In this document: positions 19,046 to 27,022 of the stretch, in pieces
How positions within the stretch are numbered: the stretch's first letter is position 1
Layout of the letters: every line of letters begins with the position of its first letter
The notes under the pieces: model-generated
The model's input: only the letters and a program-made list of their open reading frames with translations
Database searches by the model: none
What the model was told of the DNA's origin: nothing
Translations under genes and position numbers: made by a program
Assembly: GCF_002933275.1 (NCBI RefSeq)
Contig: NZ_PSSX01000001.1
Location: forward strand, 186,001-250,000
Origin: Marinobacter maroccanus
GTDB taxonomy: Bacteria; Pseudomonadota; Gammaproteobacteria; Pseudomonadales; Oleiphilaceae
DNA: 64,000 bases
Reading direction: 5' to 3'

Positions 19046-20155
19046 GTGTCGACAGAAGTCCTTGAAAACCAGACCGTTGTAATCGGCGCCGGTGTCGTCG
19101 GGCTTGCCATTGCCCGCGCACTGGCCAGAGCCGGCCATGAGGTGATTGTGCTGGAAGCTGCAGACCGCTTTGGTGAGGGCATCTCCTCAAGAAACAGCGA
19201 AGTCGTTCATGCCGGCATCTATTATCCGGAACGGTCACTGAAAGCAGAACTGTGCGTTGAAGGCCGGCAGCGGCTTTACGAATACTGCCGGAGCCATAAA
19301 GTCGAACACCGGAAATGCGGCAAATGGATTGTAGCGGCCGACGAATCACAGAATAGTAAACTCCGGGATATTCAGGCCGCTGCGGCGCGCAACGGCGTCG
19401 AGCTGGCCCTGCATGACCCAGACAGAATCACCCGTGAAATCCCGGAAATCCACGCCAGTTCGGGACTCTGGTCGCCGGAAACCGGAATAGTCGACAGTCA
19501 TGGTTTGATGCTCTCTTTGCTCGGCGAGCTCGAGGATGGCGGCGGCCAACTCGTTCTCCGGTCACCCGTGGTGGCCGCTGAATCGGACAACCACTGGCAT
19601 CGCCTCCACGTAGGAGGCGACCATCCGCTGACCCTGAAAGCGAAAAATGTCATCAACGCCGCCGGACTCGCCGCTGTTTCGCTGGCAAAAACCTGGGCCG
19701 GCCTGCCTGATAAATACAAACCCCGGCAGTGGTTCGCAAGGGGAGCCTACTTTAGTTACAGCGGCCGAACACCCTTCAAAACCCTGATCTACCCGGTCCC
19801 GGAACCCGGTGGGCTCGGTGTTCATCTCACCCTCGACCTCGCCGGCCAGGCCCGCTTTGGCCCAGACGTTGAATGGATCGAAACGGAAGACTACACCGTT
19901 GACCCAAACCGCCAGGAAACCTTCGCCAGAGGCATCCGCCAATGGTGGCCACACCTCGACCCGGCCCGACTTCAACCGGCCTATGCTGGCATCCGGCCCA
20001 AGCTGGCCGGGCCTGATGGTGGCTTCGCAGATTTCCGAATTGATGGACCGGAAAATCACGGTTTGACAGGGTTGGTTAACCTCTTCGGAATCGAATCGCC
20101 AGGACTAACGTCCTGTCTGGCAATTGCCGAACGCGTAAAAGCGATGCTGGCATAA
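19046..20155 (+). CDS. FAD-dependent oxidoreductase, L-2-hydroxyglutarate oxidase-like
   Basis: A DAO-family flavoprotein of 369 residues. The Rossmann FAD motif is VVIGAGVVGLAIARAL (about 11-26) with the acid of the second strand in VIVLEAADRFGEG. The segment SSRNSEVVHAGIYYPERSLKAELC strongly resembles L-2-hydroxyglutarate dehydrogenase/oxidase (LhgO-like) proteins, as does the C-terminal FGIESPGLTSCLAIAERV. The substrate cannot be fixed by sequence alone. The start is GTG at 19046. It stands alone: a convergent comF lies beyond it, with a palindromic element between. Confidence 0.85.
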   Translation: MSTEVLENQTVVIGAGVVGLAIARALARAGHEVIVLEAADRFGEGISSRNSEVVHAGIYYPERSLKAELCVEGRQRLYEYCRSHKVEHRKCGKWIVAADESQNSKLRDIQAAAARNGVELALHDPDRITREIPEIHASSGLWSPETGIVDSHGLMLSLLGELEDGGGQLVLRSPVVAAESDNHWHRLHVGGDHPLTLKAKNVINAAGLAAVSLAKTWAGLPDKYKPRQWFARGAYFSYSGRTPFKTLIYPVPEPGGLGVHLTLDLAGQARFGPDVEWIETEDYTVDPNRQETFARGIRQWWPHLDPARLQPAYAGIRPKLAGPDGGFADFRIDGPENHGLTGLVNLFGIESPGLTSCLAIAERVKAMLA

Positions 20156-20168
20156 CTGAAGATTTCGG

Positions 20169-20278
20169 GCGCCGGTCAGGCAGGTCCTCCCGGGATTGTA
20201 GAGGGCCATGGATGGCCCGAAACAAGCGCACAGGGAAGTGCTCGTAGCGTATCCCGGGAGGGCCTGCCTGACCGGTGC
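20169..20278. repeat. Palindromic element 2 (type A core), between convergent genes
   Basis: Arms of 28 bp (20169-20196, 20251-20278) with two wobble-type mismatches flank a 54-bp core. Hairpin 1 is GGGCCATGGATGGCCC; hairpin 2 is GCAC/GTGC around AGGGAA. It sits between the stop of the FAD oxidoreductase and the convergent comF 3' end, where it could act as a bidirectional RNA hairpin. Confidence 0.9.
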
Positions 20279-20303
20279 TTGCTCCGAAGAAGAATTTAAT
20301 AGA

Positions 20304-21047
20304 CTAACCGGGTGTCCGCGCCAAAGCCCAAACCTGAATCTCCCTGGCCCCGGCCTCCCGCAGACCCGAAGCCAAAACCCGAACCGTCGCCCCCGTCGTC
20401 ACCACATCATCCACAATGGCCACCCGCTCAGGCACCTCCGAAACGACCTCAAACACCCCGCGCAGATTCGCCAGCCGCGCCTCGCGGTTCAACTCCCGCT
20501 GCGACCGAACCCGCCGGACGCGTTCCACCAGTCCGGTAGCCACAGGAATGTTCAGTTGGCCCCCGATGGTCTCGGCAATGTCCTGGGCCTGATTGAATCC
20601 TCGTCGGCGCCGTCGCCGGGCATCCATCGGTGCAGGCACCAACGCCGCGGGTCGCGTGATACTGCCACTCTGTAATGCCTGCTCAAGCAAGCCGGCGAAA
20701 TCCGACATCAGCGGCCGGCCAAACTTACGTTGGCCATTGTATTTATAACGGCCAATCATGCCGTCCAGCGGGTACTGGTAACGCCAGGGAACAAAGGACG
20801 TCTCGAAGGGTGGTGGGTGCTTCAGGCAGTCGCCACAAAGCAGTTCCGAGGACGGAAACGCCAGGGGCAGGGCGCAGCAGCGACAGCGCCAGCGGTTAAC
20901 CGGTAAATCGTCCCGGCAAGGCTGGCATAACCCATTGAAGGCCTTGGAGGAAAGGCAGGCGACGCAGAGTCCGCCCTGCTTTACGCTGTTAACCTTTTGT
21001 TCCAGGAAGGTTGACAGCCAGTTCAGCCCCTTTATCATCTGATTCAT
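20304..21047 (-). CDS. comF: ComF family protein (phosphoribosyltransferase-like, double zinc finger)
   Basis: ComF-type proteins are linked to natural DNA uptake in some bacteria; the E. coli relative GntX is of uncertain role. The 247-residue product starts with two four-cysteine zinc-finger-like clusters (CVACLSSKAFNGLCQPC and CRCCALP...CGDC) and ends with a type-I phosphoribosyltransferase domain carrying the PRPP loop VAIVDDVVTTGAT. The region RRRRRRGFNQAQDIAE is the usual basic linker. It is divergent from bioB, with a candidate BirA operator directly in front of its start codon, so repression there could touch both genes. Confidence 0.9.
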   Translation of the reverse strand: MNQMIKGLNWLSTFLEQKVNSVKQGGLCVACLSSKAFNGLCQPCRDDLPVNRWRCRCCALPLAFPSSELLCGDCLKHPPPFETSFVPWRYQYPLDGMIGRYKYNGQRKFGRPLMSDFAGLLEQALQSGSITRPAALVPAPMDARRRRRRGFNQAQDIAETIGGQLNIPVATGLVERVRRVRSQRELNREARLANLRGVFEVVSEVPERVAIVDDVVTTGATVRVLASGLREAGAREIQVWALARTPG

Positions 21048-21079
21048 CCGTAAACCCAGAGACCGGGAAAGGTTAACAG
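21048..21079 (+). promoter_or_regulatory. Candidate BirA operator upstream of bioB
   Basis: Half-sites CCGTAAACC and GGTTAACAG are inverted and separated by 14 bp. They match the known BirA operator TTGTAAACC...GGTTTACAA at 7 of 9 positions each. The site lies 10 to 41 bp before the bioB ATG and abuts the comF start, so it fits biotin-dependent repression. Spacer length and two mismatches per half keep this tentative. Confidence 0.5.
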
Positions 21080-21088
21080 GACTTTTAC

Positions 21089-22147
21089 ATGACCGCTACA
21101 GAACTCCGCCACGACTGGACACTGCAGGAAGCACGCGAGCTTTTCGAGCTCCCCTTTAACGATCTTCTATTCCGTGCCCAGAGCGTGCATCGCCAGCACT
21201 TTGACCCGAATGAAGTGCAGGTGAGCACTCTGCTGTCGATCAAGACCGGCGCCTGCCCGGAAGACTGCAAGTACTGCCCGCAGAGCGGTCATTACAACAC
21301 TGGCCTTGAGAAAGAAAAGCTGCTGGAAATTGAAAAGGTGGTAGCTGAAGCCAAGGCCGCAAAACAGAAGGGGGCTTCCCGGTTCTGCATGGGCGCCGCC
21401 TGGCGCAGTCCTTCGAAGAAGGACATGCCTTATGTTCTGGACATGGTCAAACAGGTGAAGTCCCTGGGGCTTGAGACCTGCATGACGCTTGGCATGCTCA
21501 AAGAAGAGCAGGCGGTGGAACTGGCCGATGCCGGGCTGGATTACTACAACCACAACCTGGATACCTCTGAGAAGTATTACAGCCACATCATCACCACGCG
21601 GACCTACCAGGACCGTCTGGATACGCTGGACAATGTTCGCAAGGCCGGCATGAAAGTCTGCTGTGGGGGCATTATGGGCATGGGCGAAGATGAAGATGAC
21701 CGGGTTGGTCTGCTGATGCAGCTGGCAAACCTGCCTCATCACCCGGAGAGTGTTCCGGTGAACATGTTGGTGAAGGTGAAAGGCACGCCCATGGAGGATG
21801 TCGAGGATCTGGATCCATTCGAGTTCATCCGCATCATTGCGGTGGCGCGGATTATGATGCCGGCTTCTCACGTTCGTCTGTCGGCGGGCCGTGAGAACAT
21901 GAATGAGCAGATGCAGGCTCTTTGTTTCATGGCTGGCGCCAACTCAATTTTCTACGGCGAGAAGCTGCTGACTACCTCCAACCCTGAGGCTGATGCCGAT
22001 ATGCTGTTGTTCAAGCGTCTGGGAATCCGGCCTGAGCAGCGGGAGCAGTGTGCCTCTGAGGAGCAGGAAGAGGAGGCGATTGCCGAGGCTGTGGAGTATG
22101 AGGCGACACGTCACATGTTCTACGACGCTACGCGGGAATCTGCCTGA
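21089..22147 (+). CDS. bioB: Biotin synthase
   Basis: BioB is the radical-SAM enzyme that inserts sulfur into dethiobiotin. The 352-residue protein carries the radical-SAM cysteines in [17 protein letters not shown], with [24 protein letters not shown] and the C-terminal cluster-ligand Arg in [10 protein letters not shown], all typical. The C-terminal tail is acidic ([11 protein letters not shown]). It is the first gene of bioB-F-H-C-D, the pseudomonad order; a 110-bp palindromic element separates it from bioF. Confidence 0.98.
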   Translation: MTATELRHDWTLQEARELFELPFNDLLFRAQSVHRQHFDPNEVQVSTLLSIKTGACPEDCKYCPQSGHYNTGLEKEKLLEIEKVVAEAKAAKQKGASRFCMGAAWRSPSKKDMPYVLDMVKQVKSLGLETCMTLGMLKEEQAVELADAGLDYYNHNLDTSEKYYSHIITTRTYQDRLDTLDNVRKAGMKVCCGGIMGMGEDEDDRVGLLMQLANLPHHPESVPVNMLVKVKGTPMEDVEDLDPFEFIRIIAVARIMMPASHVRLSAGRENMNEQMQALCFMAGANSIFYGEKLLTTSNPEADADMLLFKRLGIRPEQREQCASEEQEEEAIAEAVEYEATRHMFYDATRESA

Positions 22148-22165
22148 GCCTTTGATCTTGGGGAA

Positions 22166-22275
22166 GCAACGAGCGGGTAAGGCTCCCCGGGATACGCTAC
22201 AAGCACATCCATGTGCGCTTGTTTCGGGCCATCCTTGGCCCTCTACAATCCCGGGGAGCCTTACCCGCTCGTTGC
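22166..22275. repeat. Palindromic element 3 (type A core, reversed) inside the bio operon
   Basis: Perfect 28-bp arms (22166-22193, 22248-22275) flank a 54-bp core in reverse orientation. Its hairpins are GCACATCCATGTGC and GGGCCATCCTTGGCCC, the latter with a changed apex. It lies 18 bp after the bioB stop and 32 bp before the bioF start, so any bioBFHCD transcript must carry it. Confidence 0.93.
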
Positions 22276-22307
22276 CCGGACCGTTGAGTTAACCTCCAGG
22301 TGCTATC

Positions 22308-23483
22308 GTGCGGGACTTTGCCCTTGAACTCGAAGAGCGGAAACAGGCCGGTCTTTACCGGACGCGGCGGCATGTAGCCGGTCCTCAGAGGCCCTCTCTC
22401 ATTGCTGACGGCAAACTTTTGTTGTCGTTCTGCAGTAATGATTACCTTGGTCTTGCCAATAACCCCGCCAATATCGAGGCCCTCCGTAATGCGCTTCCGG
22501 AGACAGGTCTTGGGGGCGCAGCTTCTCATCTGATCTGTGGTCACCATGATGCCCATCACCAGTTGGAGCTTCGTCTGGCGGAGTTCACCGGTCGCAGTTC
22601 CGCGCTGTTTTTCTCCACCGGCTATATGGCCAATATGGGGGTTATTTCGGCGCTGGCCGGTCGTGGCGATACGATTTTTTCGGATCGGCTGAATCACGCC
22701 TCCATTATCGATGGCTGTATTCTCAGCCGTGCCCGGGTTCGGCGTTATGCCCATGGTGATGTGGCAGCGCTGGAGGCGATGCTGGCAGAGACGTCCGGGC
22801 ACAAGCTGGTGGTAACAGACGGTGTGTTCAGCATGGATGGCGACATTGCGCCGTTGGCTGAGTTGGCTCGGGTCTGTCGGGCTCATGATGCGTTACTGGT
22901 TGTCGATGATGCGCACGGAATTGGTGTGCTGGGGCCTGAGGGCCGGGGCAGTGTTGCGGAACTGGGGCTGTCTGAGGACGAGGTGCCGGTGCTGATTGGA
23001 ACCCTGGGCAAGGCGGTAGGTACCAGTGGCGCATTCGTGGCCGGGCCGTCGATGCTGATGGATTATCTGGTTCAGAAGGCTAGGACCTATATCTATACGA
23101 CGGCGATGCCGCCAGCGCTTGCCATGGCGACCATTTCGAGCCTGGATGTCATTGAGCGGGATCAGGGGCGTCGTGATCATGTGTTGGGGCTGGTGTCCCG
23201 GTTCCGCTGTGAAGCCTCTGCCATGGGGTATGAACTGATGCCCTCGCGTACGCCGATCCAGCCAATCATGATTGGCGATAATCACGATGCGCTGGCACTG
23301 AGTCAGGCGCTGGAGGAACGAGGTCTGCTGGTCTCGGCGATTCGCCCGCCCACGGTTCCGGTAGGAGAGGCGCGTTTGCGGGTTACGTTCAGTGCCGCCC
23401 ATTCGCAGGAGGATCTTGATTGTCTGTTGCGCGCACTTTCCCAGTGCCGTGACCTGGTTCAAAAGACGGACGTGGCGATATGA
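22308..23483 (+). CDS. bioF: 8-amino-7-oxononanoate synthase
   Basis: BioF condenses pimeloyl-ACP (or -CoA) with L-alanine, PLP-dependent, to form 8-amino-7-oxononanoate. The 391-residue protein has the alpha-oxoamine synthase landmarks: FCSNDYLGLANNP, the DDAHGIGVLGPEGRG aspartate loop and the PLP lysine in GTLGKAVGTSGAFV. The start is GTG at 22308 with CCAGG upstream; it gives the expected N-terminus MRDFALELEERKQAGL. bioH overlaps its end by 4 bp. Confidence 0.96.
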   Translation: MRDFALELEERKQAGLYRTRRHVAGPQRPSLIADGKLLLSFCSNDYLGLANNPANIEALRNALPETGLGGAASHLICGHHDAHHQLELRLAEFTGRSSALFFSTGYMANMGVISALAGRGDTIFSDRLNHASIIDGCILSRARVRRYAHGDVAALEAMLAETSGHKLVVTDGVFSMDGDIAPLAELARVCRAHDALLVVDDAHGIGVLGPEGRGSVAELGLSEDEVPVLIGTLGKAVGTSGAFVAGPSMLMDYLVQKARTYIYTTAMPPALAMATISSLDVIERDQGRRDHVLGLVSRFRCEASAMGYELMPSRTPIQPIMIGDNHDALALSQALEERGLLVSAIRPPTVPVGEARLRVTFSAAHSQEDLDCLLRALSQCRDLVQKTDVAI

Positions 23484-24235
23484 ACTCCGGTAGGGTCTGT
23501 CCGCGTCTGGTGGTGGTTGCCGGGTGGGGTGTTCGTGCGGAGATGCTGTCGGAGCTCTATGGGTACTGGCCCGGGGAAGTTGTGCCGGTGTCGCTGGACG
23601 ATGAGTTGCTGGCCCGTTGCGATTCGCTTTCAGAGGTAACCGATGAGCTTTTGTCGCTGTATCCGGAAGCGTCCGTCTGGATGGGGTGGTCCCTGGGCAG
23701 TCAGGTTGTGATGGAGGCCGCTGCGCGGCAGACCGGCGCGGTATCCTGCGCCATAACGCTGGGTGGTTTTCCGAAGTTTGTTGCCGATGACAGCTGGCCT
23801 CACGGGATGCCGGCAGAGGACTTCCGGGCTTTCGCCCTGGGTATCCGGCGGGACCCTCAACGTTACTGGCTGCATTTCCTGTTGCTGATGATCAACGGTT
23901 CTGCAAAAGAACGGCAGGAGCGGCAAAGCCTCAAGCCCTGGCTGGAAAAAGGAACCCTGGTTTCTCACGAACACCTCAACAAGAGCCTCGCTTGGCTGGA
24001 AACCGGGGACCAGCGGGCATTATGGCGTTCACTGGTCACGCCCGCCCTGCATGTGATGGGTGAAAACGACATTGTGGTCGGGTCCAGCGCCAGTGATCTT
24101 TCGCTTCCCGGTTCCAGTGCCCATGCGATCATACCCGGGATGGCGCACTGGCCAGGCGGCTGTTCGGCGTCGGATTGCTGGGGCGCGATTCAAACGTTCC
24201 TGGTCTCGCAGAAGGGGTTGTCATGGGCGTTTTGA
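23480..24235 (+). CDS. bioH: Pimeloyl-ACP methyl ester carboxylesterase BioH
   Basis: BioH removes the methyl ester from pimeloyl-ACP methyl ester, ending the chain-building phase begun by BioC. The 251-residue alpha/beta hydrolase has the nucleophile elbow WMGWSLGSQV, an acid near HVMGENDIVV and the catalytic His in GMAHWPGG. Sequence is divergent from E. coli BioH, but position between bioF and bioC with overlapping ends supports the role. Its start overlaps the bioF stop (ATGA) and its end overlaps the bioC start by 13 bp. Confidence 0.87.
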   Translation: MNSGRVCPRLVVVAGWGVRAEMLSELYGYWPGEVVPVSLDDELLARCDSLSEVTDELLSLYPEASVWMGWSLGSQVVMEAAARQTGAVSCAITLGGFPKFVADDSWPHGMPAEDFRAFALGIRRDPQRYWLHFLLLMINGSAKERQERQSLKPWLEKGTLVSHEHLNKSLAWLETGDQRALWRSLVTPALHVMGENDIVVGSSASDLSLPGSSAHAIIPGMAHWPGGCSASDCWGAIQTFLVSQKGLSWAF

Positions 24236-25050
24236 GCTGTCCGCCGGGTACATCGGTTGGTGTCTCTGAATCGCTCAAGTCGGATATTGCCCGGGGCTTT
24301 GGCACTGCCAGTGGCACCTATGAAAGTGCTTCCAGACTGCAGCGTTTCATGGGCAATACCATGCTGCAAAAACTCCAGTACCGCGAAGGCCAGCCATTCG
24401 ATTCGACCGTCCTGGATCTCGGTTGTGGCACCGGTTGGTTTACCCGCAAGTTCGCTGACTCTGGTCGCATTGGAACGTTGGCCGGAGTTGATCTTTCCCC
24501 GGGCATGCTCGAGCGCGCTCGTGAGAACGGGCCTGGAGACATTGACTGGATTGTGGGCGATGCAGAGCAACTGCCTTTCCTCGATGACAGTGTGGACCTG
24601 ATCTTCAGTAACCTGATGATTCAGTGGTGTGATGACCCCCGAGCGGTGCTCAGGGAATGCCAGCGGATTCTGCGCCCCGGTGGATTCCTAATGGTCTCCA
24701 CGCTGCTGGATGGCACACTGCGAGAGCTGAAAGCGGCCTGGCACGCAGCGGACCCTGATCATCAGCACGTAAATCGCTTCGAGACCGAGCTTGCCTTACA
24801 GGCCAAGGTGCATGCCGAGTTGTCGGAGGCCATTGTTGAAAGCCGCACTATCAGGCTGCCCTATGAGTCGCCGATGGCGCTTGCAGGTGAGCTTCGCCAT
24901 CTTGGTGCGGGCTTCCGCGGCGCTGGTCGGCGAACAGCGGTCACGGCACCCGGGAGAGTGCGGGCAATGTGCAGGCAGTACCCCAAAGAGCCGGACGGCA
25001 CTATCATGGCAAGTTATGAAGCTGCCTGGATTTACTGGCAGAAACCATAG
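24223..25050 (+). CDS. bioC: Malonyl-ACP O-methyltransferase BioC
   Basis: BioC methylates the free carboxyl of malonyl-ACP so that fatty-acid synthesis can elongate it to pimeloyl-ACP methyl ester. The 275-residue protein has the class-I methyltransferase motif VLDLGCGTGWFTRKF, then AGVDLSPGMLERAR, GDAEQLPFLDDSVDLI and SNLMIQWCDD, the typical BioC block. I chose the ATG at 24223 because AAGGGG lies just upstream and it gives the usual N-terminus; an in-frame start 48 bp earlier lies deeper inside bioH. Confidence 0.93.
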   Translation: MGVLSCPPGTSVGVSESLKSDIARGFGTASGTYESASRLQRFMGNTMLQKLQYREGQPFDSTVLDLGCGTGWFTRKFADSGRIGTLAGVDLSPGMLERARENGPGDIDWIVGDAEQLPFLDDSVDLIFSNLMIQWCDDPRAVLRECQRILRPGGFLMVSTLLDGTLRELKAAWHAADPDHQHVNRFETELALQAKVHAELSEAIVESRTIRLPYESPMALAGELRHLGAGFRGAGRRTAVTAPGRVRAMCRQYPKEPDGTIMASYEAAWIYWQKP

Positions 25051-25071
25051 GACTCGTAACTGGGAACAATA

Positions 25072-25764
25072 ATGGCCAAGCAATCCTTCTTTGTAACGGG
25101 CACCGACACGGGGGTTGGAAAAACCCTGGTATCCGCAGCCATTCTTCACGCGGCCAGGGCCATGGGGAAACACACCCTGGCGATGAAACCCATCGCATCT
25201 GGTTGCGACCGGACGCCGGAAGGCCTCCGCAACGAAGATGCCCTGATTTTGCAGAATGCGATTACGGAGCCACTGGCTTACGAGCTGATCAACCCGGTGG
25301 CCCTGGAACCGGCCATTGCCCCGCACGTGGCCGCTGAGCAGGCCGGACGTTATATTACCTCTGATCGCCTTGTCGGGTTCTGCCGCGGTTTGCAAATCCG
25401 TCCAGCGGACCTGCTGCTGGTGGAGGGCGCCGGCGGCTGGCGGGTCCCTCTCAACGACCGGGAAACCTACTCGGAGTTTCCGCGCCAACTGAACATGCCG
25501 GTTATTCTGGTGGTTTCACTCCGCCTGGGTTGTATCAATCATGCACTCCTGACAGCTGAAGCCATCAGGGCTGACGGTTTGCGATTGGCGGGGTGGGTAG
25601 CCAATCGGACAGAAGCCGACCCCATGAGTTGCGAACAGGACACCCTGAATTACCTGGTGAACCATATGGGGTCGCCCTGTCTGGGTATTCTTCCGTGGCT
25701 GGAGCAGTCGCGGCCGGAAATGCTGGCTGGTTATCTGAATATTGATGGGTTGTTTGAAAATTGA
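25072..25764 (+). CDS. bioD: Dethiobiotin synthetase
   Basis: BioD closes the ureido ring, making dethiobiotin from 7,8-diaminononanoate, CO2 and ATP. The 230-residue protein has the P-loop FFVTGTDTGVGKTLVSAA at the N-terminus, the KPIASGC lysine region and LLVEGAGGWRVPL. It ends the bio operon. No bioA is in the window, so the aminotransferase must be encoded elsewhere, as in pseudomonads. Confidence 0.97.
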   Translation: MAKQSFFVTGTDTGVGKTLVSAAILHAARAMGKHTLAMKPIASGCDRTPEGLRNEDALILQNAITEPLAYELINPVALEPAIAPHVAAEQAGRYITSDRLVGFCRGLQIRPADLLLVEGAGGWRVPLNDRETYSEFPRQLNMPVILVVSLRLGCINHALLTAEAIRADGLRLAGWVANRTEADPMSCEQDTLNYLVNHMGSPCLGILPWLEQSRPEMLAGYLNIDGLFEN

Positions 25765-25815
25765 CCAGATATGTGGCTTAATTGAGTCAATTAATGGTCA
25801 TCGGGCAGCGCAGTT

Positions 25816-26061
25816 ATGATCAGCAACACTCTCACAGTTGGAATTCAGGGCATTCAGGATGGCATGGTCGGCATGGAGAATGCCGCCCGCAAGATTGCCC
25901 GTGCTGGCACCGATGGACCCCAGGGAACTGCAGAAGGTGCGGGCAGTCTTGTTGAGCCCATTGTTGATCTCAAGATCTACGAGCGCAGTGTTGAAGCGTC
26001 CGCCCAGGTGGTAAAAACCGCGGACGAAACACTGGGAACACTCCTGGATATCATGGCCTGA
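25816..26061 (+). CDS. Small flagellar rod/hook D0-like protein
   Basis: An 81-residue protein that looks like the two ends of a flagellar axial protein joined directly. Its N-terminal helix (about 4-31, NTLTVGIQGIQDGMVGMENA) resembles the flagellar basal-body rod N-domain, and its C-terminal helix (about 48-80, RSVEASAQVVKTADETLGTL) resembles the axial C-terminal domain with the usual A-x-A-x-V-x-x-T-A-D-E pattern. The middle is only a short Gly-rich turn. No other flagellar genes are nearby. The context bioD / this / SprA-like / fadE resembles P. aeruginosa around PA0505. Function unknown. Confidence 0.75.
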   Translation: MISNTLTVGIQGIQDGMVGMENAARKIARAGTDGPQGTAEGAGSLVEPIVDLKIYERSVEASAQVVKTADETLGTLLDIMA

Positions 26062-26083
26062 TAGCTGAAAGGGCGCCGAGTCC

Positions 26084-26752
26084 GTGCTTTCCTCTCTCCC
26101 TCCTGTTCCCCCATTTTCCCCTGGGGCCTCTTTTCAAGGCCAGGTCTCGCCACGTGTCCAGGCAACCGGTTCGGCAGCGGCGGAGCCCGAGACGCCTTCT
26201 GCTGAAGCCAGATCCACTGAGGCTTCCGGTAAAGCCGAGTCGGCACGGGAAAACCCCCAGTCGAAACCTGATGGCCAGAATTCCGATAACCCGCAGGGCC
26301 TGTCTGAACAAGAGCTGAAACGACTCACCGAGCTGAAAGCCCGGGACCGCGAGGTTCGTGCCCACGAAGCCGCGCACCAGGCGGTTGGCGGTCAGTATGC
26401 CGGTGCCATGTCTTTCACCTATCAACGCGGGCCGGACGGTGCGCAGTATGCGGTAGGTGGTGAAGTCTCTATCGATCTGTCTCCCGTTCAGGGGGATCCC
26501 CAGGCGACTATCGAGAAGATGCGGATTGTCCGGGCGGCGGCCATGGCGCCGGCGGAACCCTCCGGTCAGGATCGTGCGGTGGCTGCTCAGGCGATGCAGA
26601 TCATGCTTCAGGCCCAGTCGGAGCTCGCCGCCGAAACAGGAACTTCATCAAGGGCTGCCAGCGATGCCTATCGTGAGGTCTCCGCCATGGGAGAATCTGA
26701 TCAGAGCGGTGACGAAAACCGTGCTCCCTCCTTCGAACCGGTGTCTGCCTGA
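26084..26752 (+). CDS. SprA-related putative metalloprotease
   Basis: A 222-residue protein of the SprA-related family, thought to be a zinc metalloprotease catalytic domain. The first about 70 residues are low-complexity and rich in Pro, Ser, Glu and Ala. The conserved core begins LKARDREVRAHEAAHQAVGG, with HEAAH as the HExxH zinc motif, followed by FTYQRGPDGAQYAVGGEV. No signal peptide is evident. Start is GTG at 26084, 22 bp after the small flagellar-like gene, so the two are probably one unit. The substrate is unknown. Confidence 0.82.
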   Translation: MLSSLPPVPPFSPGASFQGQVSPRVQATGSAAAEPETPSAEARSTEASGKAESARENPQSKPDGQNSDNPQGLSEQELKRLTELKARDREVRAHEAAHQAVGGQYAGAMSFTYQRGPDGAQYAVGGEVSIDLSPVQGDPQATIEKMRIVRAAAMAPAEPSGQDRAVAAQAMQIMLQAQSELAAETGTSSRAASDAYREVSAMGESDQSGDENRAPSFEPVSA

Positions 26753-26878
26753 CCGGTTATTTTCCAACTCCCAGGTCCTTCCATAGATATCCGGCACTTA
26801 TACCTGTGATCCGGCTGCATGCACTGTAGTGGCGCGTGATCCGGTGACAGTTCGCAACACAAATTTTGCATCCGGCTA

Positions 26879-26923
26879 TTGACAATTCTGTGCCTGTAAA
26901 CGTATGTTTCAAACAAGTGTTTA
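26879..26923 (+). promoter_or_regulatory. Promoter with two tandem PsrA-like operators upstream of fadE-type gene
   Basis: TTGACA (26879-26884) is followed 18 bp later by TATGTT (26903-26908), a plausible sigma70 promoter. Two AAAC-N4-GTTT palindromes (26898-26909 and 26911-26922) lie one base apart and cover the -10. They fit the published PsrA motif (G/C)AAAC-N2-4-GTTT(G/C) apart from the outer bases. PsrA represses fatty-acid degradation genes in pseudomonads, which suits the acyl-CoA dehydrogenase downstream. The remainder of 26753-27022 shows no other clear feature. Confidence 0.55.
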
Positions 26924-27022
26924 ATTAAGGCTGCGGCGCATTGCGTTGCGGTGTCTGAGCAAACCCAAGGCCAGAAGCTGTCAAATCTGATTCAGCTGAG
27001 ACCGAGAACCGAGGTGGATTCC

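Noticed and set aside
22197..22886. Long leftward reading frame across the bioB/bioF gap and bioF
   Set aside because: It runs antisense to bioF and through palindromic element 3; composition and lack of family features mark it as a shadow.
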